Source of the DNA: Escallonia rubra
Taxonomy: Eukaryota > Streptophyta > Magnoliopsida > Escalloniales > Escalloniaceae
DNA: 64,000 bases
Assembly (NCBI GenBank): GCA_033065855.1
Contig: JAVXUO010001943.1
Coordinates: 1-64,000 of the forward strand
Direction: 5' to 3'
The notes under the pieces were generated by a model that saw only the letters and a program-made list of their open reading frames with translations, was not told where the DNA came from and searched no databases. Below, one piece after another: positions 47,428-58,569 of this stretch (position 1 is the stretch's first letter; every line of letters starts with the position of its first letter). The translations under genes were made by a program, and so were the position numbers.

Positions 47428-48281
47428 TGAGAAGCTCAATACCTTCTAATTTCTGGAAGAGGTAACGTAGCAAATTGGTTGAAGCCTCGAACTTACCGAT
47501 CCCAACTGTAAACTTATGAGCTTATTTCAAGGGCGTTGAATGGTCCGTTTCAAAGCTTGTTACTTTTTTCTTCTATTCTCAAAACCCTCATGGCTGATAC
47601 AAACTTCACCCGTGTAATTTGGCAAGACGAAAACTGTAAACGGTCCAGTTTGACGTTTTCTGATATGATTACGAGTTTTCTTTTGATTGGTTCTTCAGTT
47701 TAACATTATACAATTTGAAATGCACCCAGTTATCAATTTCTAGTTGTTTCTTCACTCATCCAGCACAGTATCCTGAAAAAGTTAGTGATTAAGTGACGAA
47801 AACACCAAACGGATTTGAGGAGGTAAACTAGGAACCAATACTATGAGTTACCTTGAAAATGACAAATAGTTCGTTGGAGAATGGTAACTTGAGTCGGAAT
47901 AACACCATGGCGAGATCAAGTGAAAATTGCAGTTCCTGAAAAATCTCAAGATCATTCATTTACTCTACAGTCGATCAAAGTTGATGCCAAAGTACCATGG
48001 CTACTATTCAAACAAGAATACGTCGTTTGACCAAAGCTTAGCTGTGCATTATTCTTGAGCCGAGCTTTGGGTATGAAACCTGGCCAGCTTAAGAACCACC
48101 CAGCTGCGCCTGACTGTAAATGGCGACTCCTCTAAAACCATAACCCGGCCTGGGGTTACATGACTTGGCTTGATAAGCTACCCGCCACCCAATTAGAGTC
48201 ATTTTGGTTATATGTTGTGCACATATTCACCAGTGCAGGTCCATCTGAAACAAGCATAACAGTGCTCTTTTTCCTTAAAAC
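47428..48281 (+). other. Likely 3' UTR and downstream spacer
   Basis: Sequence after the TGA is AT-rich and without a long frame or transposon signature. I do not see a canonical AATAAA that clearly marks the poly(A) site. Confidence 0.4.
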
Positions 48282-48841
48282 CAGGGGCGTATCCAGGAAG
48301 TCTAATCGAGGGGTCCCAAAAAGTCATGAAAATAATTGATGGCTAGCGTAAAAGGGAATGAGAATGTTAACTCTTACTGTATAATGAACAACAAATTACT
48401 AATCTTGTATGAAATAAACGTAACGCATACTGTATAGATGTACTATACAAACGTAATCATTAATTATCTGAGTATAATAGTCATGTATAAGTTAACATAT
48501 ATAAGAATTTAAACTAAAAAAAAAAGGAGGGAGGGAGGGAGGGAGAGAGATAACTAACCTTGATCTATTCGTTTTGTAATCTGGAGAGATTTAGAATTAG
48601 AAATTTAGAACAATGAAGATGAAGCAAGAGAACGAGAAAGGCAAAGCTCATGACGACATGTGGTATAAAGAGTAAAAATATAACAAAATGAAATGCTAAT
48701 AAATTTCTTTATACAATATAATAATATTTTTGTAAATATTTTAGATATAATTACCTATCATCATTTAAATAGTTAACAAGAATTTTTACAAAAGTTGGGG
48801 GTGCCGTGGCACTCTCAGGTCATGCGGCAGTTCCGTCCCTG
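48282..48841. mobile_element. hAT-like MITE with perfect 8-bp target duplication
   Basis: 560 bp. It starts CAGGGGCGTATCC and ends GGCAGTTCCGTCCCTG, a short imperfect terminal inverted repeat (CAGGGRCG). CTTAAAAC flanks it on both sides (48274-48281 and 48842-48849). These features fit the hAT superfamily. No transposase is present. A (GGGA)n run occurs near 48528-48546. Confidence 0.9.
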
Positions 48842-48873
48842 CTTAAAACACCACGTTTCAACCCTAGGCATAC

Positions 48874-50014
48874 CTCCTCTTCTTCGAAGTTCAACCACAA
48901 AGGCTGGGAAAGGATGGCTGCAAATAGGGAATAGATATAGGGACTAATTAAGCCAAGAATAGCTGTCAGAAGAGCGAGAGCGACGGAGAGACACACCCAC
49001 AAGCGTATAGAAACCACCTTCCAGGAAGAAGAGCCACAACACAACCAAGAAGCCCCCTGTTCTGCAACCACTCTAATATAAAAGAAGGCCTGCCATCCTT
49101 GGAGGAGCAATAGCAACAAGGGCAAATTACTAACAGCACTTCTGAGATTTACCATAACTACACTTGTCTATTAACTATTTTTCTATGAAAAGACAGTAAT
49201 ACCCCTCATAAAAATATAAATTTATGCAATCCACCACAGCCAAGATCTGACCAGTTCATCCCCTCTACGCCAACCAAATCACACCACAACCCATCACCAC
49301 AAAAAACAAACCCACCAATGTCGATGTACACCACTGCCTCGCCATCACCGCCCAAAACGAAACGACAACCGCCGTTCTTCACCACAACCACAACCGCCCC
49401 ACCACCACCATTCGTTTTACCACCGACCACTACCACTAATTTTCAGAACCACCACCACGCTCACGTTACAAATCTATCAATCTGTAACCACCCGCCACCA
49501 CGAATCGATTGAAAGGCATTATCTGTCTGCTAAGCGCGCGCGGGGGGGCACAATTTTTTGCGTCTTCCTGCATATCAGATGATTTTAGGTTACAGGTAGG
49601 TAAAAAAAAGTTGTGGGGTGCAGATCTGTGTGCGTTTGTCTGTGTATGAATGTGGGTGGGGGGAGTGCAGGGTAAGGGGCAGCAGGCAGCACTATCACCG
49701 TCACCGGCGAGGGGTGTGTGTGTGTGTCGCCGGTGAGTGTCTAGCTGGGTGTCAAAAGTTGTGGCTACGTATTGGTCTGTAAGGGAAAAAAAAAACCTAA
49801 ATGGAATTTTTGGCATATCATATCAAATATAAGGTGACTCCAATTTTTTTGACATTTCCCTAACGGAAGTGGGTGCTATGTAAAATAGTGACAAACTGCA
49901 GGGAGCAGAGAGAACTTAGTGTACTAAAATAGTTAGTAGATGCTGAGTATAGTTATTGTAAACTTCACAAGCGCTGGGAGTAATTTGCCCAAGCAACAAA
50001 GGCTTTTCGAATGC
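48874..50014 (-). pseudogene. Possible minus-strand exon interrupted by a MULE
   Basis: If the MULE at 49120-49990 and one target copy are removed, the - strand has a continuous frame. It starts after a possible acceptor (CTAG|GCATTC, 50014), runs through AFEKPLLLLLLQGWQAFFYI and CGSSSWKVVSIRLWVCLSV, then a hydrophobic segment LTAILGLISPYIYSLFAAIL, to a possible donor (GAG|GTATGC, 48874). The composition suggests a membrane protein exon, about 90 codons. I do not recognise the family. The rest of such a gene is not visible nearby, so this may be a fragment. Confidence 0.3.
49120..49990. mobile_element. Second Mutator-like (MULE) non-autonomous element
   Basis: 871 bp. Both ends start GGGCAAATTACT when read inward, followed by an imperfect inverted repeat of about 70 bp (left CTTCTGAGATTTACCATAAC, right CTTGTGAAGTTTACAATAAC). 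It is flanked by TAGCAACAA (49111-49119) and AAGCAACAA (49991-49999), 8 of 9 matching. The interior carries CCACCA-rich sequence (49310-49510) and a GTGTGTGT run, with no transposase. Confidence 0.85.
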
Positions 50015-51443
50015 CTAGACGAACAATTAGTCAATCTTGACTTATGCTTCCATGTCTAGTCTTTATTCAACCAAGGAATTCAAACCTCTATTCAAATCTG
50101 TAGCCGGGCCGCCGTAGTTCTACATGACTTGCATTGTGCGTGCCGGTCGCTCAAAATAGTTAGTGGAACACCTTATGGCTGATATTAGTACGAGCATACA
50201 TAATTCTGACATAGTATGAACTGAAATTCATGACATGCATTGCTTTGATATTCTAACATGTGCGGTTGTTTTGAAATACCAGTATATATTGGCTATTGGG
50301 TAATATGTTCAAAGGATGTTAAAACATCTTTCATTGTCATGAGTTCTACGTCCTTCTCTTTTGAGAATATGATACTCCCTTAAGTTTAATTAATAGTTGG
50401 TCATGAAACTTGGTCAAGTCTTTTATCAAATCATATTATTAAACAGTTGATTCAATTTTTTGAATCAATGGATGGTCAATTTTATGAATTGGGGCACTTG
50501 AAGATTAGATATAACTGTTTCTAATCTATCGTCAATTAGTTATAGTCTTTTGTGAACATCTTATAGAAGAAAATTATGCTTAAAAGATTATAAAAGATAT
50601 AGAAGGAAATTACACTGATAATTAGCAATAAGGGCTTGGAATCAAATTTTCTGGACTAAAGTGAAATTGCAATTACTTAGTGCTATTAATATATAATTAT
50701 TATAGTCATGATAAGGTTACGAGATAACCCAATGATTCTAGAATTCTATTAGAGCTAGAAAAAGAAACCCTTAAGTATACCCCTCCTAGCCTTAATTTAG
50801 CCTTAATTGTGATCAGATCAAGAGAGAGATAGATTAGACTTGTTAATATAAATGCAAGGCCTAATCATGTGGTTTAGAGAAGCACCAAAAATCGATGTTC
50901 AATTTTTTTTTCTCTATTATTCATAATACGACTTTGTCATATCAGGAGAATCTCACTACTTTGTAGCCAAATCCTGGTACGTGAGTTTCTATTCGGTCTT
51001 ATTCTTACACATTGTAATGATATTGTAATACCATAAAAGAGATAGTGGGACAAGTATTGGCTATTAGTTGTTTTTAAAACATATACTTACGTAAAATGGC
51101 ATCCTCACACGGGCATCTGTTGTAGCCTAGATTTGTTTCATCCTCCTTTGAAAATTTAGCTACAAGAACTCGTGGAGGAACTAAGACAACGCATTAATGA
51201 GCAACTTAACTAATCGACAACGCAATAAATGAAACGAAGCAAATGCGCAATATAATTGTTAATCGGTTGTCAAGACCCAAAGCAAACACAAAATCCAAAG
51301 GTACAAAATGCATACGGGTGGCGTTATAGTAGTCGTCAAAGAGCTATTCAAAAGTGACTACAAAAGTTGCCAAGTGTTGCCGGAGGAAATCTGGTGGGCC
51401 TTCTAGCATGTCAAAAGATTTTCACAACATGAGACAAACAACG
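50015..51443. other. Spacer with LTR-like sequence
   Basis: No coding sequence is recognisable. A TATA-like TATAAATG lies at 50847 after AT-rich U3-like sequence. Bases 51100-51443 directly flank the copia insertion and resume at 61676, where a minus-strand TATA-like box is seen. This may be a decayed LTR, but no partner was found. Confidence 0.3.
51439..51443. repeat. Target-site duplication, left (CAACG)
   Basis: Matches 61676-61680 exactly. Confidence 0.95.
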
Positions 51444-51790
51444 TGTTAACCCTACGGTTATTTAACCTAGGATTATGTTTGATTTTGATGATAACTAACA
51501 TTGATGATTATGCTGTCTAACATGCATTGAGTTGATAAAGCAATAGGAACAATCTCATACTCATGCAAACGGATTATTAGACGAGCAACACGATCAAAGA
51601 CTCTCAACGGAACGCATCAAAGAGGAAATTCGACGATTGAAGTTTTCATGCTTTTATTTCCGTCTTTGTAAACTAGACATAGAGAGATGATCGTTACGAT
51701 GACTGTATACCTAGAACTTGCCCATAGGTTTCCCTTGCATGCATAAAAAGTTTTTCATGCTTTAAAAACAGGAAACTGCATTTTCAGGGA

Positions 51791-51981
51791 TGCAGTCGAC
51801 TGCATGTTGGGCAGTAGGGTATTACAGTCGACTGCATTGAATGCAGTCGACTGCAATACTTCCAGTAGCCCATTACAGTCGACTGCATTGCATTGCAGTC
51901 GACTGCAAGTTGGAAATTTGAATTTCCAACGGCTACTTTTTGGGTTACAGTCGACTGCAATGGGCATTGCAGTCGACTGCA
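51791..51981. promoter_or_regulatory. Seven-copy palindrome array in U3 (5' LTR)
   Basis: The core CAGTCGACTG is perfect in all seven copies. Copies 1, 3, 5 and 7 are full 14-bp palindromes (TGCAGTCGACTGCA); copies 2, 4 and 6 read ACAGTCGACTGCA. Centres lie near 51797, 51829, 51848, 51880, 51900, 51952 and 51974, so spacings are 32, 19, 32, 20, 52 and 22 bp, with close pairs about two helical turns apart. The array ends 62 bp before the TATA box. It is probably an enhancer bound by a dimeric factor. Confidence 0.85.
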
Positions 51982-52043
51982 TTTACCGTTTGGCGCATTT
52001 AATGCCCTACCTAACCCCAAACGGTCATATTTATTCCCAGCTC

Positions 52044-52051
52044 TATAAATA
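52044..52051 (+). promoter_or_regulatory. LTR TATA box
   Basis: TATAAATA in CAGCTCTATAAATACTCATC. It is correctly placed in U3 after the palindrome array and before the long transcribed part of the LTR. Confidence 0.75.
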
Positions 52052-52703
52052 CTCATCTTGGGCATTGTTTTCATTCATCAATTGCATTCAAAGCTCTCCT
52101 ATCTTTCATATTCTCAAAGATCAAAGCAATTGTTCAAATCTCTCTTGTTTTCATTGATTTCTCATCCTTTTCAAGAGAGCATTTATTGTGAGCTTACATT
52201 AGAGAGAGATACACTTTCATAAGTCATCATACACTCATCTCTCTTGTTCTAGTACTTCAACTTGTACTCATCTACTTCTTAAGAGTGAAATCTTGTACTC
52301 ATTTCTTCATTGAAAGGTTCTTGTATCAAAGCTTGGGGTTGTCAAGCTTTGGAGCTTTGGGTTTGTCAAAGCTTGTTCTTGATGTGGGCATAGCATCAAG
52401 GGATTGTAAGAGGTTCGATCTTGACCCGTAAGGAAGATCATACTAGTGGATTCTAGGGCCTTTCAAGGGACTTCCTTGAAGGGGTGGACGTAGGCTTGTG
52501 GGTATATCAAGCCGAACCATTTAATTCTCATTGTCAAGTATCTCTAAACCCTTCTCTCTTTACATTATTGTTTTACATATTGTGTTGAGATTGGTTGTTT
52601 GTTTCCTTGAGTTTTTGAGATTAAGGTTTGTTGGTTGTTTTATTTTAAAGTAGTCTTAAAACCCTATTCACCCCCCCTCTAGGGTTATTTTATTGGTTTC
52701 AAG

Positions 52704-52716
52704 TGGTATCAGAGCC
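52704..52716 (+). other. Primer-binding site of the copia element
   Basis: TGGTATCAGAGCC, two bases after the LTR, complementary to initiator tRNA-Met. Confidence 0.92.
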
Positions 52717-52760
52717 TCGGCTCTTGTTATATTGGGTAACGCCAAGAGAGTTAATCGATC

Positions 52761-54527
52761 ATGGCTTATGTTGGGGGTATGGAGGGTAGTTCTACCACTA
52801 GGCCTCCATTGTTTAATGGGACCAACTATAGTGTGTGGAAAGTTAAGATGAAAATCTACTTAGAATCTCAAGACTATGAGATGTGGGATATTGTTGAGAA
52901 TGGCCCATTCGTTCCGATAAACGTGGTTGACAAGGTTGAAGAACCTAAATCAAAATCGGAGTATAGTGATCATGACAAGAAGATGATTTGTATGAATGCT
53001 AGAGCAAAAAATTGTCTTGTATGTGCTTTAGACACTAATGAACTCAATAGAGTCATTATGTGTAATTCCGCTAAGAGTATTTGGGATACTCTTCAAGTCA
53101 CTCATGAAGGGACTTCTCTTCTTAGAGACTCCAAGATGAATTTATTGTTTAGAGATTATGAGTTATTCCATATGCTTCAAAATGAATCTATTACGGATAT
53201 GAATACTCGTTTTACTAACATTGTGAACCCTTTGAAGCAATTGGGTAAGGAATTCACTAATGGTGATCTAGTGAGAAAAGTGATTAGGTCCTTACCAAGA
53301 GCTTGGGATGCAAAGATCACCGCCATCCAAGAATCAAAGAATCTCAACATCTTTCCTCTTGATGAATTGATGTGCTCACTCATGACGTACGAAATGCAAC
53401 TCAAGACCTTTGATCAAGAGGACGTCAAGAAGAAGCCTACATCAATTGCTCTTAAAGCTTCATCTTCAAACCTTGAGTCAAGTGATGATGATGAAGAATT
53501 TAATGAAGAGGATATGGCATTGGTTGCAAAGAACTTCAAGAAGTTCTTAAGATTTAGAAGAAATGATGGGAGAAGGCAACAAAATGCTAGCAACGAAGAG
53601 AGGCTTTGCTACAAATGCCACAAGCCGGGACACATGAAGATGGATTGTCCCATCTACAAAAAGGAGAAGAAGGAAAGAAGAGATGTATGGGAAAAAGCTA
53701 AAAGAAGACAATTCTCTAAGAAAGAGAACAAGGAGAAGGAAAGAGCAATGAATGCCGAACACACTTCAACATGGAGTGACTTTGATTCAAGTGATGAAGA
53801 GAATGATCAAGCAAATGTGTGCTTCATGGCAAATGATGAGGTAAGCTCTTCTTCCGGTAGTGATAGTGATAATGAAAGTTTTGAAGATGCTTATGATAGC
53901 TTATATGAGGAATCCAAGAAAATTTTCAAGAAAAATATTATTTTGTCTAAGAAATTTCTTGAAGCTAATAAGCAAATTGAGAAGTTGATAATGGAAAATG
54001 ATAAGTTGCATGCCAAGAATGAATGCATGTCTAGCCATTTATATGTAGAGCATGTGAATAACAATTTGGTTGATTTACTTGTTAACACTCCTAGCTCAAA
54101 ACAAATCTCTTCCAAAACTTTGGCTTTAGAAAAACAAAATGAAGATTTACAAGTTGAGATTTGTGATTTAAGAAAATGTCTTGAAAAATTTGTTGATGGT
54201 CAAAACAATTTGGATGTCATGCTTGGACGCCAAAGAATTGGCCTAAACAAAGGCGGTCTTGGATTAGATCCCATGGCCATGCCTCCTAAAGTTTTGCAAC
54301 AACAAGCTAGGTTGAATATTCTTACAAAACGACCAAAGAACTATTGCACACCTTTTACACATTGTGGTTGGTGCAACAAGAAAGGGCATACGACTAATCA
54401 TTGTCCTTGTAGAATTGTTTTTGTTAGAGGTAGAAAGAAAATGTGGATTGTGAAAGGTCAAGAATACAAATGCAAGACTAACACCCAAGGACCCAAGAAA
54501 ATTTGGGTACCAAAAGTCATTACTTGA
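52761..54527 (+). CDS. Copia gag
   Basis: 588 residues from the first ATG 44 bp after the primer-binding site. An N-terminal UBN2/retrotransposon gag domain covers about 15-215 (PPLFNGTNYSVWK motif). An acidic stretch (SSDDDEEFNEED) lies near 240. A zinc knuckle CX2CX4HX4C is at C283/C286/H291/C296. A Lys/Glu-rich region and predicted coiled coil follow (about 375-500). A second knuckle-like motif CGWCNKKGHTTNHC lies near 540-553. The length and two knuckles fit Sirevirus gag, which forms the virus-like particle and binds RNA. It ends with TGA; pol continues after a further frame change. Confidence 0.95.
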   Translation: MAYVGGMEGSSTTRPPLFNGTNYSVWKVKMKIYLESQDYEMWDIVENGPFVPINVVDKVEEPKSKSEYSDHDKKMICMNARAKNCLVCALDTNELNRVIMCNSAKSIWDTLQVTHEGTSLLRDSKMNLLFRDYELFHMLQNESITDMNTRFTNIVNPLKQLGKEFTNGDLVRKVIRSLPRAWDAKITAIQESKNLNIFPLDELMCSLMTYEMQLKTFDQEDVKKKPTSIALKASSSNLESSDDDEEFNEEDMALVAKNFKKFLRFRRNDGRRQQNASNEERLCYKCHKPGHMKMDCPIYKKEKKERRDVWEKAKRRQFSKKENKEKERAMNAEHTSTWSDFDSSDEENDQANVCFMANDEVSSSSGSDSDNESFEDAYDSLYEESKKIFKKNIILSKKFLEANKQIEKLIMENDKLHAKNECMSSHLYVEHVNNNLVDLLVNTPSSKQISSKTLALEKQNEDLQVEICDLRKCLEKFVDGQNNLDVMLGRQRIGLNKGGLGLDPMAMPPKVLQQQARLNILTKRPKNYCTPFTHCGWCNKKGHTTNHCPCRIVFVRGRKKMWIVKGQEYKCKTNTQGPKKIWVPKVIT

Positions 54528-54560
54528 TTTGTGTTTATAGGTATGTCTCAAAGCAAAATC
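54525..54560 (+). other. gag-pol junction: stop plus frame change
   Basis: The gag frame stops at TGA (54525-54527). The gag frame after this stop still reads FIGMSQSK, then meets two stops, while the pol frame takes over at the AAAA run 54555-54558 (KSSSKKW). A stop between gag and pol is known in Sireviruses; the extra one-base change at the A run may be a disabling mutation or a slippage site. Confidence 0.7.
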
Positions 54561-57500
54561 TAGTAGCAAGAAGTGGATTCTTGATAGTGGATGCTCAAGA
54601 CATATGACCGGCAACATATCTCTTTTCACATCGATTGATCTTAAGGAAGGAGGAAATGTGACCTTTGGTGACAATTCTCAAGGAAGAATCAAAGGTAAAG
54701 GAACTATTGGTAAGGAACCACATTCAATTGAGAATGTGTTATATGTTGAAGGATTGAAGCATAACTTGCTTAGTATTAGTCAATTTAGTGATAAAGGTTT
54801 TAAAGTTATCTTTGAGGCTTCTCAATGCACTATACTATCCTTGAAGAACAATGAAACTATTTTGGTTGGTAGTAGAGATAATAATGTTTACTCCATTCAA
54901 TTAAATGATTTAGCTAACCAAGATGTCAAGTGTCTTAGTGCTATTAGTGAAACATCTTGGCTTTGGCATCGAAGACTTGGTCACATGCACATGGAGCACT
55001 TGAAGGATATTTCAAGCAAAGAACTTGTGAGGGGTCTCCCGAAGATCAAGTTTGAGAAAGATAAAGTATGTGATGCTTGTCAAATGGGTAAGCAAAAGAA
55101 GGTCTCTCACAAACCGAAGAAAATGGTATCTACTTCTAGACCCTTGCAATTACTTCATATGGATTTGTTTGGACCAATCCCAACTACTAGTCTTGGTGGT
55201 AAATCATATTGTTTTGTTATTGTTGATGACTTTTCTCGCTATACTTGGACTTTCTTTTTGGCTACCAAAGATGAATCTCTAAATGTGTTCACTTCATTTG
55301 CAAAACGTGTTCAAAATCAAAAAGGTTATTTGATTACAAACATTCGAAGTGATCATGGTAGAGAATTTGAAAATTCAAAAATAGGAGCCTTGTGTGATGA
55401 CTTTGGGATATCACATAATTTTTCGGCTCCTAGAACTCCTCAACAAAATGGTGTTGCCGAAAGAAAGAATAGGTCTTTGCAAGAAGCGGCAAGAACAATG
55501 CTTAACGAATATGGTTTACCTAAATACTTTTGGGCGGAGGCGGTCAATTGTGCTTGTTTTGTTCTTAATAGAGTTATCTTGCGAAAATTTTTGTTAAAAA
55601 CCCCTTATGAGCTTTTTAATGATAAGAAACCTAAGGTGAGCTTTTTTAGAGTCTTTGGTTGCAAATGTTTTGTTTTAAATACCAAGGATCACCTTAGCAA
55701 ATTTGATTCCAAAACCTTTGAGGGTATTTTTCTTGGTTACTCTAATAATAGTATGGCTTATAGAGTTTATAATAAAAGTACTTTGGTTGTTGAAGAATCC
55801 ATTAATGTTACTTTTGATGAGACTAATCCTTTTCTTCGGAGGACTAACATTGTTAATGTAGATGACATGGACAATGACTTGAGAACTTTGGACATAAGTG
55901 ATACACTACAAGGCAACCCCAAAGAAATTGATCTAGGGGAGCAACCATCAAGTTCTCAAGGGGGAAATGAGGAAGCAATCAATGATGCTTCAAACTTGGA
56001 CGACTCTCAAGAATTACCAAAAGATTGGACTTACAAAAAGGATCATCCAAGCGATCAAATCTTAGGTAATCCTTCGAGTGGGGTAAGAACTCGACGCTCT
56101 CTTCAACAACATGTTAATATAGCGTTTCTTTCCCAAATTGAACCAAAGAAATTCTCCGAAGCTCTACATCATGAATCTTGGATGCTTGCTATGCAAGAAG
56201 AGCTAGTTCAATTTGAAAGAAATCAAGTTTGGACCCTTGTGCCTAAACCTCAAAACTTTAGGATTATAGGCACAAAATGGATTTTTAGAAACAAACTTGA
56301 TGAATCCGGAGTCGTGGTTAGAAACAAGGCTAGATTAGTGGCCCAAGGTTATAACCAAGAGGAAGGAATTGATTTTGATGAAACTTATGCACCGGTAGCT
56401 AGACTTGAATCTATTAGAATGCTATTAGCTTTTGCTTGCTATAGAGATTTTAAACTCTTTCAAATGGATGTCAAGAGTGCCTTTCTAAATGGTTTTATTT
56501 CGGAGGAGGTCTATGTGGCTCAACCTCCCGGCTTTGAACATGAAAAATTTCCAAACCATGTTTTCCGTCTTAGCAAAGCTCTTTATGGTTTAAAACAAGC
56601 TCCTAGAGCTTGGTATGAAAGGCTAAGTAATTTTCTTTTAGAAAATGGTTTTTCAAGAGGAAAACTTGACACCACTCTTTTTATAAAATCTAAGGGCAAT
56701 GACTTATTGTTGGTGCAAATTTATGTTGATGATATTATATTTGGTGCTACTAATGGATCCTTGTGCGAAGAGTTTGCTTCTTGTATGAGTAAGGAGTTTG
56801 AAATGAGCATGATGGGAGAACTCACCTTCTTCCTTGGATTGCAAATCAAACAAAGCAAGGATGGAATCTTTATCAACCAAGCCAAATACACCAAAGAGCT
56901 ACTCAAAAGATTTGACATGGAAGCATCAAATGCTTTTGACACTCCAATGAGCTCTTCTTTAAAGATTGATAAAGATGAAAAGGGTAAGGATGTTGATATT
57001 AAGCGCTATCGAGGTATGATCGGATCACTCCTTTACCTTACCGCAAGTAGACCCGATATAATGTTTAGTGTTTGTTTATGTGCTAGATTTCAAGCTTGTC
57101 CTAAGGAATCTCATTTGATTGCCGTCAAGAGAATCCTTAGATATCTTAAGGGCACTCACGATTTAGGGTTATGGTTTCCTAGAAACACTTCATTTTTTGA
57201 CCTAATTGGTTACTCCGACGCCGACTATGCCGGTTGTAAAACCGAGCGGAAAAGTACTAGTGGAGGTTGCCAATTCCTAGGTCACTCTCTTGTTTCTTGG
57301 AGTTCCAAAAAGCAAAATTCGGTTGCACTCTCTACCACCGAAGCCGAATATATGGCGGTTGGTGCTTGTTGTGCACAAATTCTTTGGATGAAACAAACCC
57401 TTTTGGACTTTGGACTCAAGTATGATCACATACCTATCTTATGTGATAACACTAGTGCCATTGACTTGACCAAAAATCCCATCCAACATTCACGCACAAA

Positions 57501-57669
57501 GCACATAGAAATCAAACACCATTTTATCCGTGATCATGTGCAAAAAGGTGATATTGTTCTAGATTTCGTGGACACAAATCACCAATTAGCGGATATCTTC
57601 ACTAAACCTTTAGATTCGAAGAGGTTTACCGCTCTTAGAAGAGAACTTGGCATGTCTTCACCTATGTGA
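54541..57669 (+). CDS. Copia pol: integrase, RT, RNase H
   Basis: Open from 54541, in the +1 frame relative to gag; the first ATG is at 54604 (1021 residues from there). The protease active site [12 protein letters not shown] lies at the start, upstream of that ATG. Counting from the ATG, the GAG-pre-integrase block LWHRRLGH is at about 120-127. Integrase has D187, D250 and E286. RT (about 530-770) has YVDD at 707-710. RNase H has D872, E914 and D948. The frame ends in LADIFTKPL and a short tail. All catalytic residues are present, so the enzyme part looks functional, but it must be made by a frame change or from an unrecognised start. Confidence 0.93.
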   Translation, partial: VCLKAKSSSKKWILDSGCSRHMTGNISLFTSIDLKEGGNVTFGDNSQGRIKGKGTIGKEPHSIENVLYVEGLKHNLLSISQFSDKGFKVIFEASQCTILSLKNNETILVGSRDNNVYSIQLNDLANQDVKCLSAISETSWLWHRRLGHMHMEHLKDISSKELVRGLPKIKFEKDKVCDACQMGKQKKVSHKPKKMVSTSRPLQLLHMDLFGPIPTTSLGGKSYCFVIVDDFSRYTWTFFLATKDESLNVFTSFAKRVQNQKGYLITNIRSDHGREFENSKIGALCDDFGISHNFSAPRTPQQNGVAERKNRSLQEAARTMLNEYGLPKYFWAEAVNCACFVLNRVILRKFLLKTPYELFNDKKPKVSFFRVFGCKCFVLNTKDHLSKFDSKTFEGIFLGYSNNSMAYRVYNKSTLVVEESINVTFDETNPFLRRTNIVNVDDMDNDLRTLDISDTLQGNPKEIDLGEQPSSSQGGNEEAINDASNLDDSQELPKDWTYKKDHPSDQILGNPSSGVRTRRSLQQHVNIAFLSQIEPKKFSEALHHESWMLAMQEELVQFERNQVWTLVPKPQNFRIIGTKWIFRNKLDESGVVVRNKARLVAQGYNQEEGIDFDETYAPVARLESIRMLLAFACYRDFKLFQMDVKSAFLNGFISEEVYVAQPPGFEHEKFPNHVFRLSKALYGLKQAPRAWYERLSNFLLENGFSRGKLDTTLFIKSKGNDLLLVQIYVDDIIFGATNGSLCEEFASCMSKEFEMSMMGELTFFLGLQIKQSKDGIFINQAKYTKELLKRFDMEASNAFDTPMSSSLKIDKDEKGKDVDIKRYRGMIGSLLYLTASRPDIMFSVCLCARFQACPKESHLIAVKRILRYLKGTHDLGLWFPRNTSFFDLIGYSDADYAGCKTERKSTSGGCQFLGHSLVSWSSKKQNSVALSTTEAEYMAVGACCAQILWMKQTLLDFGLKYDHIPILCDNTSAIDLTKNPIQHSRTKHIEIKHHFIRDHVQKGDIVLDFVDTNHQLADIFTKPLDSKRFTALRRELGMSSPM

Positions 57670-57876
57670 CTAAATGTTATATCTCTTGTGCATAAACATG
57701 CTTGTTGCTCTTTACATGCTTGAGCATTATCTCATATGCTTATAGCATGCTTTGGTTGATTTTTCTCTTTCCAAACAAATGTTGATTTTATTGATTTTTA
57801 TGATTTGCACACACTTCTATTGCAATATTAATATGCATAATCATGTTCAAGACTGCTTGATTTTTTTTGCATTGAA

Positions 57877-57952
57877 GTCGACTGCATTAGGCAATACAGT
57901 CGACTGCATTGGTCATTACAGTCGACTGCATTCGGGAATACAGTCGACTGCA
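57877..57952. promoter_or_regulatory. Four-copy palindrome array, exact 22-bp spacing
   Basis: Copies of (CA)GTCGACTGCA are centred near 57879, 57901, 57923 and 57945, exactly 22 bp apart. The first reads AAGTCGACTGCA, the other three ACAGTCGACTGCA. It is the same motif as in the LTR U3. A TATA-like motif begins 15 bp downstream. Confidence 0.85.
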
Positions 57953-58075
57953 TTACGGGGAAAGGGCATAAATCGAGCCCAGATCTCAGATTTCTGCAGA
58001 TTTCCTCTCCCTCTCTTCGAACCGCAGCTTTCATCTCTCCTAGAACTCATTTCTTCATCGTTTGTCTTGATATTG

Positions 58076-58569
58076 GTACGTAAATCCTCCCAAATCTTAT
58101 TCTAATACATGTCTTACATACTTTCTCTGCTCGTTTTCACCTACATTGTTCATATTCTTTGAAATTCGAATTGCCCTCTTTGGTAAAATTTCTTCAGATC
58201 TACTCCATTTAAGCATGCTACTGTCTGATTTAACGCTTGATTCATGTTTAGGGTTGCTTATTACATGTTCCTACATAGTTTAATTACATGTTTTCATGCA
58301 AAATTTGTTTTTCCCCAATTTTCATGAACTAGGGTTTTTCAATTGTCAAAATTTCTTCAAATTGATTATGCAATTACATGTTTAATCACTTGATTCATGC
58401 TTAGTTATGTCTATTGCTCGATTATACATGGTTAATTTCATTCGATTTGTCCAAAATTAAATTTTCCCCAAATTGCATGAATTAAGGTTTATCTTTTTCT
58501 CTATTTTTTAATGTTTTCCATTTTTTTTTGCATCTTCATTTCTCTTACATTTATGCTTTCTTTGTTTAG
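58076..58569 (+). other. Predicted leader intron of the extra-ORF transcript
   Basis: The donor GTACGTAA and the acceptor CTTTGTTTAG after a strong pyrimidine tract would remove 494 bp and place ATG 11 bases into the next exon. It is a prediction from splice-site resemblance only. Confidence 0.4.

Larger units (their letters stand above)
51444..52701 (+). repeat. 5' LTR of the copia element
   Basis: Starts TGTTAACCCTACGG and ends TATTGGTTTCA. U3 has seven CAGTCGACTG palindromes (51791-51981) followed by TATAAATA at 52044. The rest is R-U5 with a long AG/CT-rich transcribed part. Confidence 0.96.

Noticed and set aside
51791-51981. CRISPR-like array
   Set aside because: Short palindromes with irregular spacing inside a eukaryotic LTR; no leader, unique spacers or cas genes.
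51804-52157. 117-residue frame (also 60774-61127) and its minus-strand partners with repeated QSTA/VDCN
   Set aside because: The repeats are translations of the palindrome array in the LTR U3; not protein-coding.
57752-58105. 117-residue frame upstream of the extra ORF
   Set aside because: Reads through the internal palindrome array and across the predicted leader donor site; no domain.
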